64,000 bases of DNA from Ralstonia sp. UNC404CL21Col (GTDB taxonomy: Bacteria > Pseudomonadota > Gammaproteobacteria > Burkholderiales > Burkholderiaceae), in assembly GCF_000620465.1 (NCBI RefSeq), contig NZ_KK211140.1, positions 685,964 through 749,963 of the forward strand, given 5' to 3'. The first letter of the stretch is position 1, and the number at the start of each line of letters is the position of its first letter. A program made the translations under genes and the position numbers. The notes below the pieces were generated by a model, which searched no databases, was not told the DNA's origin, and was given only the letters and a program-made list of their open reading frames with translations. Shown here piece after piece: positions 49,991 through 60,452 of this stretch.

Positions 49991-51559
49991 TTACTTGCCG
50001 TCCTTGGTGACCATTTGCGCCGCCGTGCGATCGCTCGTCATCGGCGTCACCTTCAGGCCTTTCTTGGCGGCCCACACGTTCTGGTAGTGGTACAGCGGCA
50101 TCACGCCAACATCATCCGAGACCAGCTTGACGGAGTGGCGAAGAATCGCCGCGCGCTTTTCCACGTTGAATTCCTCGGTGGAGGCGTTCAACGCGTTGTC
50201 GACAGCCGCGTTGCTGTAGTGGCCCCAGTTGGATGCGCCCAGACCCTTCTTGGTGTCGACGGTGGCCAGCACGTTGACCAGCGCGTAGCTTGCTTCGCCC
50301 GTGCCGTTGCCCCAGGCCAGCATGCTCATCGCATATTCATTCTTGTTGGCGCGGCCCGAGTAGACCGACCAGGGCACCACTTCCACGCGCGCCTTCACGC
50401 CGATGCGCGTCCAGAACTGCGCCACCGCCTGCGCCGTTTCGGGGCCTTGCGGATAGCGGTCATTCGGCACGTGCATCACGAGGTTGAAGCCCTGCGGAAA
50501 GCCTGCGTCGGCCAGCAGCTTCTTGGCCTGCGCCGGGTCGTAAGCGATGTCCTTCACGTCGGGGTTATAGCCGTACGTGTCCGACGGCATCCACTGGTTC
50601 GCGACGGTGGCGGCGCCTTGCAGAATGCGGTCGACGATGGCCTTGCGGTCGATGGCGAGCGACAGCGCGCGGCGCACGCGCACATCCAGCAGCGGATTGT
50701 TCGGCAGCGGCTTGCCGTCGTTGCCGGTGATGTAATCGTTCGGCCCCTTGCGGAAGCTCGGTTGCAGCAGCATCACGCGCAGGCCCGGATAGGCGAACAC
50801 CTTCACGTTGGGCGACTGGCGCAGGCGCGCCAGGTCAGACACCGACACCTTGTCGATGACGTCCACCTCGCCTGAGAGCAGGTTGGCCGTACGCGCGGCA
50901 GCATTGTTGATGTAACGGTAGTTGACCTTCTCCCAGAGCTGCTTGCCGCCCCAGTAGTTGTCGTTGCGCGCCATCACCACGCGGTCGCCCGGCACATACG
51001 AGACGAACTTGTAGGGGCCCGTGCCCACCACGGCACGGCCGGCGTTGTAGTCCTCGGTGGACGATTTCTCGCCCACATGCTTGCTGACGATGTGCACGGA
51101 TGCGAGGTTCAGCGGCAGGTCCGGGTTCGGGATGTTCGTCTTGATGATCAGCGTCAGCGGGTCTTTGGCCGTGACGGACTCCACCGTGCGCAGATAGCCC
51201 GCGAACGTTGCCACGCTGCCCGGCACGCTGCGCGCGCGCTGGTACGAGAAGATGACGTCATCGGCCGTGAACGGCTGGCCGTCGTGCCATTTCACGTTCG
51301 GGCGCAGCTTGAATTCCCACGTCTTCGGATCCAGCGTCTTCCACGACAGCGCCAGGCCGGGCTGCAGCTTGTTCCACTTGTTTTCGACCAGCAGGTCCCA
51401 GAAATGCACATCGACGGAGCGGTCGCCGGCGTGGTTGTTCAACTGCGGGTCGAGCGACGACAGCGGATCGGCAAAGGCGATGTTCAGCGTCTGCGCGCTG
51501 ACAGCGCCGGCAGCGGCAAACAGCGCTACAGCAAGCGACGAGGCTAGGAGGCGTTTCAC
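49991..51559 (-). CDS. peptide/nickel-type ABC substrate-binding protein
   Basis: 522 residues. Signal peptide to ASA/VSA (about residue 22), then the SBP family 5 start LNIAFADPLSSLDPQ and WEFKLRPNVKWHDGQPFTADDV. Periplasmic receptor for the importer encoded upstream in the operon. Its ligand is unknown; the adjacent enzymes suggest an organic ester, thioester or amide rather than a peptide. 49 bases after the second ATPase, 5 before the fusion gene. Confidence 0.93.
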   Translation of the reverse strand: MKRLLASSLAVALFAAAGAVSAQTLNIAFADPLSSLDPQLNNHAGDRSVDVHFWDLLVENKWNKLQPGLALSWKTLDPKTWEFKLRPNVKWHDGQPFTADDVIFSYQRARSVPGSVATFAGYLRTVESVTAKDPLTLIIKTNIPNPDLPLNLASVHIVSKHVGEKSSTEDYNAGRAVVGTGPYKFVSYVPGDRVVMARNDNYWGGKQLWEKVNYRYINNAAARTANLLSGEVDVIDKVSVSDLARLRQSPNVKVFAYPGLRVMLLQPSFRKGPNDYITGNDGKPLPNNPLLDVRVRRALSLAIDRKAIVDRILQGAATVANQWMPSDTYGYNPDVKDIAYDPAQAKKLLADAGFPQGFNLVMHVPNDRYPQGPETAQAVAQFWTRIGVKARVEVVPWSVYSGRANKNEYAMSMLAWGNGTGEASYALVNVLATVDTKKGLGASNWGHYSNAAVDNALNASTEEFNVEKRAAILRHSVKLVSDDVGVMPLYHYQNVWAAKKGLKVTPMTSDRTAAQMVTKDGK

Positions 51560-51608
51560 GTGGGTTCCCTTTTCCTGTTTTTGGAATCGTTGGCTTATTG
51601 AATATCGT

Positions 51609-52606
<998 letters not shown>

Positions 52607-52610
<4 letters not shown>

Positions 52611-53611
52611 GCGACCTCCTGCGAGGAAGCGTGCTGCGCGCCCGGGTGGAAGCAACGCACGAGGCGGTCGGGTATTGGCTGCGTGATGTCGGGGCGTACG
52701 CCGCAGACCTCGGTGGCACGCGGGCAGCGTGCCGCAAACGCGCAGCCCGCGGGCAGCGACAGCAGGTTCGGTGTCATGCCGGGAATCTGGCGCAGGCGCT
52801 GGCCGCGACGGTTCTCGCTGGGCAGGCTGTCGATCAGGCCCATGGTGTAGGGGTGCAGCGGGGCATCGAGCACCGCATCAACCGGGCCGTGTTCGACGAT
52901 GCGGCCGGCGTACATCACGGCCACCTCGTCGGCCAGCCCGGCCACGACAGACAGGTCATGCGTGATCCAGATCAGCGCCGTGCCGTGCATGCGCGCGAGC
53001 TTCTGCACTTCGGACAGGATCTGCGCCTGGATGGTCACGTCCAGCGCCGTGGTCGGTTCGTCGGCAATGATCAGGTCCGGCCGATGCAGCATCGCAATGG
53101 CAATCGCCACGCGCTGGCGCATGCCGCCCGAAAGCTGATGCGGATAGGCGCGCAGCCGTTCTTCGGGGCTGGGAATGCCCATCAGACCGAGCGTGTCCCG
53201 CGCGTGGTCCCACGCCTGTTTGTGGCTCATGCTGCTGTGCGCGCGCACGGCCTCGATCATCTGGGCATCGATGCGCAGCACAGGGTTGAGCGTCATCATC
53301 GGGTCCTGGAAGACCATGGCGATGCGGTTGCCCTGCAGCTTGCGCAATTCACGCGGGGGCAGCTTGGTGAGGTCGCGGCCCTGGTAGAGGATCTCGCCGC
53401 CGACGACGCGGCCGGGCGGGTCCACCAGACCCATGATCGAGAACCCGGTGACGGACTTGCCTGAGCCGGATTCGCCCACCAGCCCGAGGATGCGCCCGCG
53501 CGCGAGCGAGAACGACACGTCGTCCACGGCCGGCAGCACGCCTTCGCGCGTGAAGAAATGCGTGCGGAGGTTGCGGACTTCGAGGGTGGTCGCGTTGGTG
53601 GACGCCGTCAT
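52607..53611 (-). CDS. ABC importer ATPase 1 (DppD/OppD-like)
   Basis: 334 residues. Walker [13 protein letters not shown], signature [15 protein letters not shown] and Walker [13 protein letters not shown]. The C-terminal tail [14 protein letters not shown] is typical of the OppD family. Start at the ATG overlapping the permease stop by 4 bases. An extra 129 codons open upstream but run over the permease gene. Confidence 0.94.
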
Positions 53612-54537
53612 CGTTGCGTCCTCGGGTTCAGCACTTCGCGCAGGCGGTCTCCCACCAGGTTGATGGCCACCAGCGCCAGCAACAGCGCGATGCCCGGATA
53701 GAAACTGATCCAGTACTGGCCAGACAGCATGTATTGGTATCCGTTGGAAATCAGCAGGCCAAGAGACGGCTCGGTAATCGGCACGCCCAGGCCCAGGAAC
53801 GACAGCGTTGCCTCCAGCGTGATCGCGCGCGCGACCTGCAGCGTGCCCACGACGATCAGCGGCGGCAGGCAGTTCGGCAGGATGTGCCTGAGCGCAATGC
53901 GCCAGCCGGGCAGGGCGAGCGAGCGCGCGGCTTCCACGTACTCGCGCCGACGCTCGACGAGGGCCTGACCGCGCACCGTGCGCGCGTAATACGCCCACTC
54001 CAGCAGCACGAGGGTCAGCACGACATTCGTGATGCTCTTGCCGAGATAAGCGAGGATCATCATCGCCACCAGCACCGATGGGAACGACAGCAGCAGATCG
54101 ACCGTGCGCATGATGATGCTGTCGACGCGGCCGCCGGCATACGCGGCAATCAGACCGAGCAGCGTGCCGATCACCGCCGCCACGGCTGCCGAACCGATCC
54201 CCACGCCCAGGCTGATGCGCAGGCCATAGAGGATGCCGGAATACAGATCACGCCCCTGGCCATCGGTGCCGAGCCAGTACGTGAACGTCCCCAAGCCATT
54301 CGGCGAACCTGGCGGCAGGCGCGAGTCCAGCACGTCGAGCTGCATCAGGTCGTATGGGTTCTGCGGCGTGATCCACGGTGCGGCCAGCGCGGCGAGCATG
54401 AGGATCACGACCACCACGAGCCCAAAGACGGCGGTCTTGGATGCCAGAAAATCGGACACCACGCGGCGCCACGGCGATTGCTTGCGCGGGGCGGCAACCG
54501 CCGCTGCGGTGGTGGGTTGCGGAGTGGTATTCATCAT
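53608..54537 (-). CDS. ABC importer permease 2 (DppC-like)
   Basis: 309 residues, about six spans. The permease loop EYVEAARSLALPGWRIALRH is the EAA motif that docks the ATPases. Two adjacent ATG codons (54537 and 54534) follow GGAGG; the second has the better spacing, the first gives an ATGA overlap with the upstream gene. Confidence 0.94.
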   Translation of the reverse strand: MMNTTPQPTTAAAVAAPRKQSPWRRVVSDFLASKTAVFGLVVVVILMLAALAAPWITPQNPYDLMQLDVLDSRLPPGSPNGLGTFTYWLGTDGQGRDLYSGILYGLRISLGVGIGSAAVAAVIGTLLGLIAAYAGGRVDSIIMRTVDLLLSFPSVLVAMMILAYLGKSITNVVLTLVLLEWAYYARTVRGQALVERRREYVEAARSLALPGWRIALRHILPNCLPPLIVVGTLQVARAITLEATLSFLGLGVPITEPSLGLLISNGYQYMLSGQYWISFYPGIALLLALVAINLVGDRLREVLNPRTQR

Positions 54538-55517
54538 GCAGCCTCCGCGCTGTCCGCCGCACGCACGCGCGGGTCCAGCAGCCGATACAGGATGTCGACG
54601 ATCAGGTTGAGCGACACGAACAGGCACACCACGACGATGAGGTAGGAAACGATGACCGGCCGGTCCAGCGAGTTGATGCTATCGAGGATCAACTTGCCCG
54701 CGCCGGGCCACGCGAAGATGCTTTCCGTCACCACCGCAAAGGCGATGGTCGAGCCCAGCTCCAGGCCCAGCACCGTCACCAGCGGGATCAGCGTGTTGCG
54801 CAGCACGTGCGCGAGCACCACGCGCAGCGGCGACAGGCCCTTTGCACGCGCGAACTTCACAAAGTCCTGCGGCAGCACCTCGCGCACGCCCGCAGACGTC
54901 AGCCGCAGCACCAGCGAGAGCTTGAACAGTGACAGGTTGACCGCCGGCAGCACGAGATGCCGCAGGCCATCGACCGTCAGCCACGACCATTCGATGCCGA
55001 ACAGGCGCGCCGTTTCGCCGCGTCCGCTTGCGGGCAGCCAGCCGAGGCTCACGCTGAACGCCATGATCAGCATCAGGCCCACCCAGAACGTCGGCAATGA
55101 GAATCCCACCACGCTGCCCGTCATGAGCAGGCGCGACACCGGATGGCGCGGATACAGCCCAGCGAACAGTCCCAGCGGCACGCCGACCACCACCGCGATG
55201 ATCAGCGCGGAAAACGCCAGCTCTAGGGTGGCCGGCAGGCGTTGCAGGATCAGCTGGATGGCCGGTTCGTTGTAGACGAAGCTCTTGCCGAGATTGCCGT
55301 GCAGCGCGCCGTTCAGAAAGGCGAGGTACTGCTCCCACAGCGGCTTGTCCAGACCCAGCTCGGCAATGATGCGGGCGCGGTCGATCTGGTCCACGTCCTG
55401 GCCGATCAGGATGTCGACCGGGTTGCCGATGGCGTGCAGGCCGATGAAGACGATGACCGTCATCACCAGCACGACCAGCAGCGCCTGGCCGATGCGTCGG
55501 ATTAACCAACCTGTCAT
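54534..55517 (-). CDS. ABC importer permease 1 (DppB-like)
   Basis: 327 residues. N-terminal span (GQALLVVLVMTVIVFIGL) and the EAA-type loop DFVKFARAKGLSPLRVVL. Start at the ATG overlapping the FAD-enzyme stop. Together with its DppC-like partner it forms the channel. Confidence 0.94.
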   Translation of the reverse strand: MTGWLIRRIGQALLVVLVMTVIVFIGLHAIGNPVDILIGQDVDQIDRARIIAELGLDKPLWEQYLAFLNGALHGNLGKSFVYNEPAIQLILQRLPATLELAFSALIIAVVVGVPLGLFAGLYPRHPVSRLLMTGSVVGFSLPTFWVGLMLIMAFSVSLGWLPASGRGETARLFGIEWSWLTVDGLRHLVLPAVNLSLFKLSLVLRLTSAGVREVLPQDFVKFARAKGLSPLRVVLAHVLRNTLIPLVTVLGLELGSTIAFAVVTESIFAWPGAGKLILDSINSLDRPVIVSYLIVVVCLFVSLNLIVDILYRLLDPRVRAADSAEAA

Positions 55518-57013
55518 CGTGCAGCCTCCTGGCCGGAAGTGGCATTCGCTTCCACGCCGGGCGGCGGGGCGGGCGTCCATTCATCGCCAAAGATCTCGGG
55601 CTCGGCATAGGCCTGGATGGCGGCGTAGTGCGCGTCCATGTCTTCCTGGTACAGCATGCCGGCAATGCCTTGCGCGAGCCGCTTCGCACCTTCGCTGATG
55701 GCCGGGATGTCGCCCGAGACGCTGCCGTGGGTGACCGACGCCGGATAGCAGAAGCAATGCACGCGCGACAGGCCGGGCAGCGTGCCGGGCGTTTTCTCGC
55801 GAAATTCGAACGCGTGGCCGAGGTCGGGTGAATCGGCCAGTTCTGCATCTTCCTCGCCGGGGCGCGGTGTGTAGCGGTCGCGCCATTGGCGAATGTGCGG
55901 TGCCAGTGCGCTGAACTCTGGGCGCGAGGCCCAGTCGGTGCGAAAGCCCGTCGAGAAGATCAGGAAGTCCAACTGGAAGACGCCCTTGGTCGTGGCCACG
56001 TGCAGCACACCGTCGTGCTCGTCCACGCCCAGGATGCCGCAACCCAGGTTGAAGCGCGCATTCGGATGCCGCGACACACGCAGCGTGCTGCCGCGCGGCG
56101 GGGGCACCTGCTCGACATTGATGTAATGGCGGATGCGCCATTTCCATGCGTCGGGCAGGTGCAGATGACCATGCACGAGGCCCGGGCTGCCGGCCCCTTT
56201 GCCCTTGTTCACGCGCGGCAGGTCGGGGCGGCGGATCAGCATGTCGACGCTGGCGGCACCGGCTTCCAGCGCCGTCGCGGCCGAATCCATCGCCGATGCG
56301 CCTGCGCCGATCACGCCCACGCGCTTGCCGGCCAGCGTGCCGTAGTCCATCTCGTCAGACGAATGCGCCCACCAGCGGCGCGGCAGCCGATGCGCGAAGT
56401 CGGGCACGGATGGGCCGCCAAGCCCATCACGGCCGGTGGCCAGCACCACGCGGCGCGCAAACACGCGCTGCGTCGGTTGACCCGGCGCGTCGATCAGCAA
56501 TTCAACGGCGCCATCCACGCGCGGGTGGATCGCCTTCACGTGGTGTTCGTTGCGCACGTCGAGCTGCAGCACGCGGCGGTACCAGCGCAGGTAGTCCATC
56601 CATTGCAGGCGCGGGATCTTGTCGAGCACCTCCCACGCATCGGTACCGAACTGCGCTTCAAACCAGGCGCGGAACGTCAACGCCGGCAGGCCGAGCGCAG
56701 GGCCGGTCAGTTGCTTGGGCGAGCGCAGCGTTTCCATGCGCGCCGTCGTTGCCCACGGGCCTTCGAAGCCGGCGGGCGAGCGGTCGAATATCACCGCGCC
56801 GATGCCAAGATGCTTGAGCGATGCCGCCGCCGCCATGCCCGCCATGCCGCCCCCGATGACGGCCACGTCCAGCACGGGTTGCCCTTCTAACGTGTGGGGC
56901 AGCGTCCAGTTTTTTGCGGGGAGTTCGAGCCAGGACAAGTCCTGGTGCAAACGGGCTTCCAGCGCTGCAAGCCCGGTGACTTGCAGCGCGTTGTCTTGTT
57001 GTGCAGCGGTCAT
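55514..57013 (-). CDS. FAD/NADPH-dependent oxidoreductase (monooxygenase-like)
   Basis: 499 residues. FAD-binding GGGMAG is at 54-59 within AVIGGGMAGMAAA, and a second Rossmann motif VGVIGAGASAMDSAA near 235 binds NADPH. The late FSTGFRTDW segment is typical of flavin monooxygenases and Baeyer-Villiger relatives. An N-terminal extension of about 45 residues precedes the first motif. It could hydroxylate, or insert oxygen into, the imported substrate, making an ester for the hydrolase in this operon. Overlaps both neighbours by 4 bases. Confidence 0.9.
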   Translation of the reverse strand: MTAAQQDNALQVTGLAALEARLHQDLSWLELPAKNWTLPHTLEGQPVLDVAVIGGGMAGMAAAASLKHLGIGAVIFDRSPAGFEGPWATTARMETLRSPKQLTGPALGLPALTFRAWFEAQFGTDAWEVLDKIPRLQWMDYLRWYRRVLQLDVRNEHHVKAIHPRVDGAVELLIDAPGQPTQRVFARRVVLATGRDGLGGPSVPDFAHRLPRRWWAHSSDEMDYGTLAGKRVGVIGAGASAMDSAATALEAGAASVDMLIRRPDLPRVNKGKGAGSPGLVHGHLHLPDAWKWRIRHYINVEQVPPPRGSTLRVSRHPNARFNLGCGILGVDEHDGVLHVATTKGVFQLDFLIFSTGFRTDWASRPEFSALAPHIRQWRDRYTPRPGEEDAELADSPDLGHAFEFREKTPGTLPGLSRVHCFCYPASVTHGSVSGDIPAISEGAKRLAQGIAGMLYQEDMDAHYAAIQAYAEPEIFGDEWTPAPPPGVEANATSGQEAAR

Positions 57014-57984
57014 GCGGACGCGCCTTCGGTTTCGTTGATGGGTTCGCCATACAGCACCTGCAGCATGCTGGCATGGCGTGCCGGGTCGTGCAGCTTGCAG
57101 TCCGGCAGCAGGCGCTGCGCTGCCTGCGCGAGCGCGTCGGTCAGGGAAGTCACCGCCGCCGATGGCCGCTTGGCCTCGGGGGTGATCACACCAAAGAAGA
57201 AGGGAATGTCGGCGTCGATTGGGCGCACGGTGACGCCGTCGATCGGCACGCCGTAGGCCGTCACGGGCTCCAGCAACGCGACGCCCAGGCCTGCACGCAC
57301 GGCGGTCAGCGCGTTCAACGAGGCATTCGTCTCGATGAGGGAGTTCGGTTCCACGCCGGCCTTCGCCAATGCCTGGTCCAGACGGCGGCGCAAGCGATAG
57401 GGGTTGTGCATCGTGATGATGCGCTGCCCGGCGCAATCGGCCAACGCCACGCGCTGGCCTGCAGCGAGCGGGTCGTCTGCCTGCACAGCGGCCACGCACG
57501 CCGCTTCGCCGATCCAATGCACAGTCACGCCGCGATGCTCCAGCGGCAGGCTGCTGAGGCCAAGGTCGGCCGCGCCGGTCAGCACGGCGTGCACCACCTG
57601 CTCGGGCGAGGCGCTGCGAATCTGGACGTGTTGCGCGAGTTCCGGCTCGTCGGCCAAGGCGGCGGGCAACAAACCGGCCGCCAATGCCGACGTGGCCGCG
57701 AGGCGCAGCGGGCGGGCCTCGCCGCGCGCAATTTCTTCGGCACGGGTGCGGATCTGACGTAAGCTGATCAGCGTATGCTCAACGTCTTCGTACAGCAGGA
57801 AACCCTGCTCCGTGGGCGAGACGCGCGGCCCCGCGCGCGTGAACAGGGCGTAGCCGATTTCGGCTTCCAGATCCTGGATGAGCCGGCTGATGGCAGGCTG
57901 GGAGCGTCCCAGCAGCTTGCCTGCCGCAGTGACGCTGCCGGTCGACATGACCGCGGCAAAGGCTTCGAGTTGTCGGAGTTCCAT
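57010..57984 (-). CDS. LysR-type transcriptional regulator, first gene of the operon
   Basis: 324 residues. N-terminal winged helix-turn-helix (LEAFAAVMSTGSVTAAGKLL; SQPAISRLIQDLE) and a periplasmic-binding-fold effector domain. LysR regulators are usually divergent; this one is co-directional and its stop overlaps the next start by 4 bases, so it is made on the same mRNA as its likely targets. The effector is presumably the substrate of the pathway (inference). Confidence 0.94.
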   Translation of the reverse strand: MELRQLEAFAAVMSTGSVTAAGKLLGRSQPAISRLIQDLEAEIGYALFTRAGPRVSPTEQGFLLYEDVEHTLISLRQIRTRAEEIARGEARPLRLAATSALAAGLLPAALADEPELAQHVQIRSASPEQVVHAVLTGAADLGLSSLPLEHRGVTVHWIGEAACVAAVQADDPLAAGQRVALADCAGQRIITMHNPYRLRRRLDQALAKAGVEPNSLIETNASLNALTAVRAGLGVALLEPVTAYGVPIDGVTVRPIDADIPFFFGVITPEAKRPSAAVTSLTDALAQAAQRLLPDCKLHDPARHASMLQVLYGEPINETEGASA

Positions 57985-58150
57985 CCGCCTGATTGATCCC
58001 AGTCATGCATGTGGTTCATGCATTCTGGTAGAGGCAGTATGCGAATTCCAAATAGTATTTTCTTATGTACTCATGCGTTTTGCGCTGGCAACCGCTATTT
58101 CGTGCGGTGCAGCCACTGCCCAGGCAGCGCCGCGCCACCGCCGCCTGTTT

Positions 58151-59302
58151 CTATTTGACGAACGTGCCGTTCGGCCCGATGACCGTCAGTTCGACGTAGT
58201 TCGATCCTTTGCGCAGGTTGGGGCCGTAGCGAACCTCCAGCCCGCCGAGGTCGATCGTGCCGGCCGACTCCAGCCCCGCGACAAAGCTGGCGCGCGTGGG
58301 CGACTTGCCGGCGCGCTTGAGCCCTTCGACCAGCACGCGCGCCGCTGCATAGCCTTCCATCATGGCGTAAGACGGCGCCACGCCGGCAGACTTTGCGCCG
58401 GACGCCAGTTCCCGACCCAGCAATGAAGTCGATCGCACCGGCGAGGGCATCACCTGCGAGATCACCACACCGCGCCCCAGCGCGCCGAGCGATTTCGCAA
58501 ACGCCAGGCCGGCGTTGTTGGACAGCGCGGCAATCTGCGTCACCGTGCCTTGCTTGTTGAGCGCCTCGATCATGGCGCGCGCGGTCGTGCCGGGGCAGGC
58601 CAGGATGACCGCTTGCGGGGCGAACTTGCCCACGTCTGCCGTGGCCTTGGCGATATCCGGTTTCAGGCGGTCGACGGTGAAGATGCTGTGCGCGTCGGGC
58701 GGCAGCTTTTTCGTGGCGTTGCTGAAGCCGATCTCGGTGTCCTTGCCGAAGGTGTCATTCACGTTGACGAGCGCCAGACGGCGCAAACCGAGCGTGTCGA
58801 AGTAATGCACCAGCTCGGCAATCTCCGCCTGGTATTTCGCGCGCACCACGAAGAGCAGCGGGTCGGGCTGATCGAAGAAGGTTGACGCCCCGGTGGACGG
58901 CGCCACCACCGGCGCGCCGAGCGGACGCGCCTCCGTCATGATCGCTTCGGTGTTGGGCGTGCCGCGCGGCAGGAAGAGGGCGAAGACCTGCTTGTCGACC
59001 AGCAGCGCATGTGCGTGCTTTTTTGAGGCGCTGGCATCAAAGCCGTCGTCCTCCGAGATCAGTTCGATCTTGCGGCCGTTCACGCCGCCGGCGCGGTTCA
59101 CCGCATCGAGGTAGAGCTTGGCGCCTTGCGTCATCTCCTGGACTTGCTCGCCGGCGGGCCCGGTGAAGCCGGCGGTCTGTCCGATGACGATCTTGCCATC
59201 GGTGACGCCCGGCTCGGCCATCGCCGGCCCCGACGCCAGCAACAGCCCCGACAGCCATGCGCACGCGATGGCGCGCTGCAAGGCGGCATTGCAACCTGTC
59301 AT
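58151..59302 (-). CDS. branched-chain amino acid-type (Liv) ABC substrate-binding protein
   Basis: 383 residues. Signal peptide ends at AMA (about residue 28), then KIVIGQTAGFTGPAGEQVQEM, the LivJ/type I receptor start. No LivHMGF permease or ATPase is nearby, so it is an orphan receptor or a partner for a distant transporter. Start taken at the ATG with GGGGGGAGA upstream. Same strand as the LysR operon but separated by 166 bases. Confidence 0.9.
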   Translation of the reverse strand: MTGCNAALQRAIACAWLSGLLLASGPAMAEPGVTDGKIVIGQTAGFTGPAGEQVQEMTQGAKLYLDAVNRAGGVNGRKIELISEDDGFDASASKKHAHALLVDKQVFALFLPRGTPNTEAIMTEARPLGAPVVAPSTGASTFFDQPDPLLFVVRAKYQAEIAELVHYFDTLGLRRLALVNVNDTFGKDTEIGFSNATKKLPPDAHSIFTVDRLKPDIAKATADVGKFAPQAVILACPGTTARAMIEALNKQGTVTQIAALSNNAGLAFAKSLGALGRGVVISQVMPSPVRSTSLLGRELASGAKSAGVAPSYAMMEGYAAARVLVEGLKRAGKSPTRASFVAGLESAGTIDLGGLEVRYGPNLRKGSNYVELTVIGPNGTFVK

Positions 59303-59482
59303 GTCTCCCCCCTTTTTCTGGGTGATTGTTTTTTGTGTGCCGAGACGGCGATACGCATCGCAACCTCGGTATCGCAAACTCGGCGGGACGATGCTAGCGG
59401 AGAAGCCGTGTGGCGCCGCCTCCGGATTTCCCTAGGGCTGCGACATTGCCGCAACGGCTTATCCGATTTCGCGCAAAAAAAA

Positions 59483-59503
59483 ACCGCCGTACGAGACGGC
59501 GGT
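59483..59503 (-). terminator. terminator after the SYLF lipoprotein gene
   Basis: Minus strand: an 8-base stem (ACCGCCGT with ACGGCGGT), 5-base loop, then nine T. Confidence 0.88.
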
Positions 59504-59526
59504 ATTGGCAACCAGCGATGCGCAGA

Positions 59527-60144
59527 TCAGTTGTTCTGCTTCGTGATCTTGGTGCCTTCGATCGACGCGCCGGCCATCAGGCCTGCGTTGGTCAGGTTGA
59601 AGCCGATGATCGGCTGCTGGGCGGTGTTGGTATCGACCGCGCCGTTCGCGCCGATCTTTGCCAGTGCGACGGTGGCATCCACGCCGGCCGTCCAGCCCTG
59701 GCTGGCCTGGAATTTCTGCAGCGCTTCGTCCGTCATGAACAGAATGATGAGCGCACGCGATTGCGCGCCGGCCTGGAAGCCCACCGACGCCGACGCGATG
59801 TTGTAGTAGCCCAGCGGACGGCCGCCGCCGGTGCGCAGCACGCCTTCGCCGTACTGGCCGCCCACCACGAAGCCTGCGTTCAGCACCGACGGGAACACCA
59901 GGACGCCCTTGGCGCGTCCCACCAGTTCACGCGAGCCGTTGGCGGTGGTGTACAGGCGCGAGAGCACGGAATCCGCCTGCGAGTTGGTGGTCGCGTGCTT
60001 GTTGGTCGACGACATCACGTCGGAGCCCTGCGCATTCGGGCTGGTCGTGGTACACGCGGCGAGCTGGGTACCGAGCAGTGCGACAGCAGCAAGCGCGGCG
60101 GCGCGGGTGACGATGGTCTGGCGGCTAATGAGGTTCTTTTTCAT
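59527..60144 (-). CDS. SYLF (YSC84-like) lipoprotein
   Basis: 205 residues. Lipobox with C31 in GTQLAAC. The SYLF/Ysc84 domain has GVLVFPSVLNAGFVVGGQYG and FMTDEALQKF. Relatives bind lipids; bacterial forms are envelope-associated. Monocistronic, with a clear terminator. Start at the ATG giving MKKNLIS; longer frame rejected. Confidence 0.88.
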   Translation of the reverse strand: MKKNLISRQTIVTRAAALAAVALLGTQLAACTTTSPNAQGSDVMSSTNKHATTNSQADSVLSRLYTTANGSRELVGRAKGVLVFPSVLNAGFVVGGQYGEGVLRTGGGRPLGYYNIASASVGFQAGAQSRALIILFMTDEALQKFQASQGWTAGVDATVALAKIGANGAVDTNTAQQPIIGFNLTNAGLMAGASIEGTKITKQNN

Positions 60145-60452
60145 GGCGATTGATCTCACTGTCTTTGTTGTTGACGAGGGACACAGGCACACGCGTCCCC
60201 GCTCTGACTCGGTCCCATGCAACGAGCAAGGGTTGTCGAAGGAAGGTGGAGCAAGCGGCGTGCCCGCCATATCGCATAAGCGCCGGAGCGCTCAATTCCT
60301 GACATTAGGCGAGATTTGTGGCTGATGTGGCGCTTTTCCTTCACTGCTTTGTAAAAACGCAAGCCGACCGCAATGTGCGTAGCTTTTTCACGCGCAACAA
60401 AAACCGGCGCTTCAGGCCGGTTTCTTGTGCGATGCGGGACGAGGTTCAGCGC
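60145..60452. other. intergenic region between the SYLF gene and lpxO
   Basis: 308 bases. Contains the lpxO terminator (60401-60423, minus) and the promoter region of the SYLF gene. No supported gene. Confidence 0.55.
60401..60423 (-). terminator. terminator after lpxO
   Basis: Minus strand: an 8-base stem (AAACCGGC with GCCGGTTT), 7-base loop, then TTGTTG. Confidence 0.75.
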
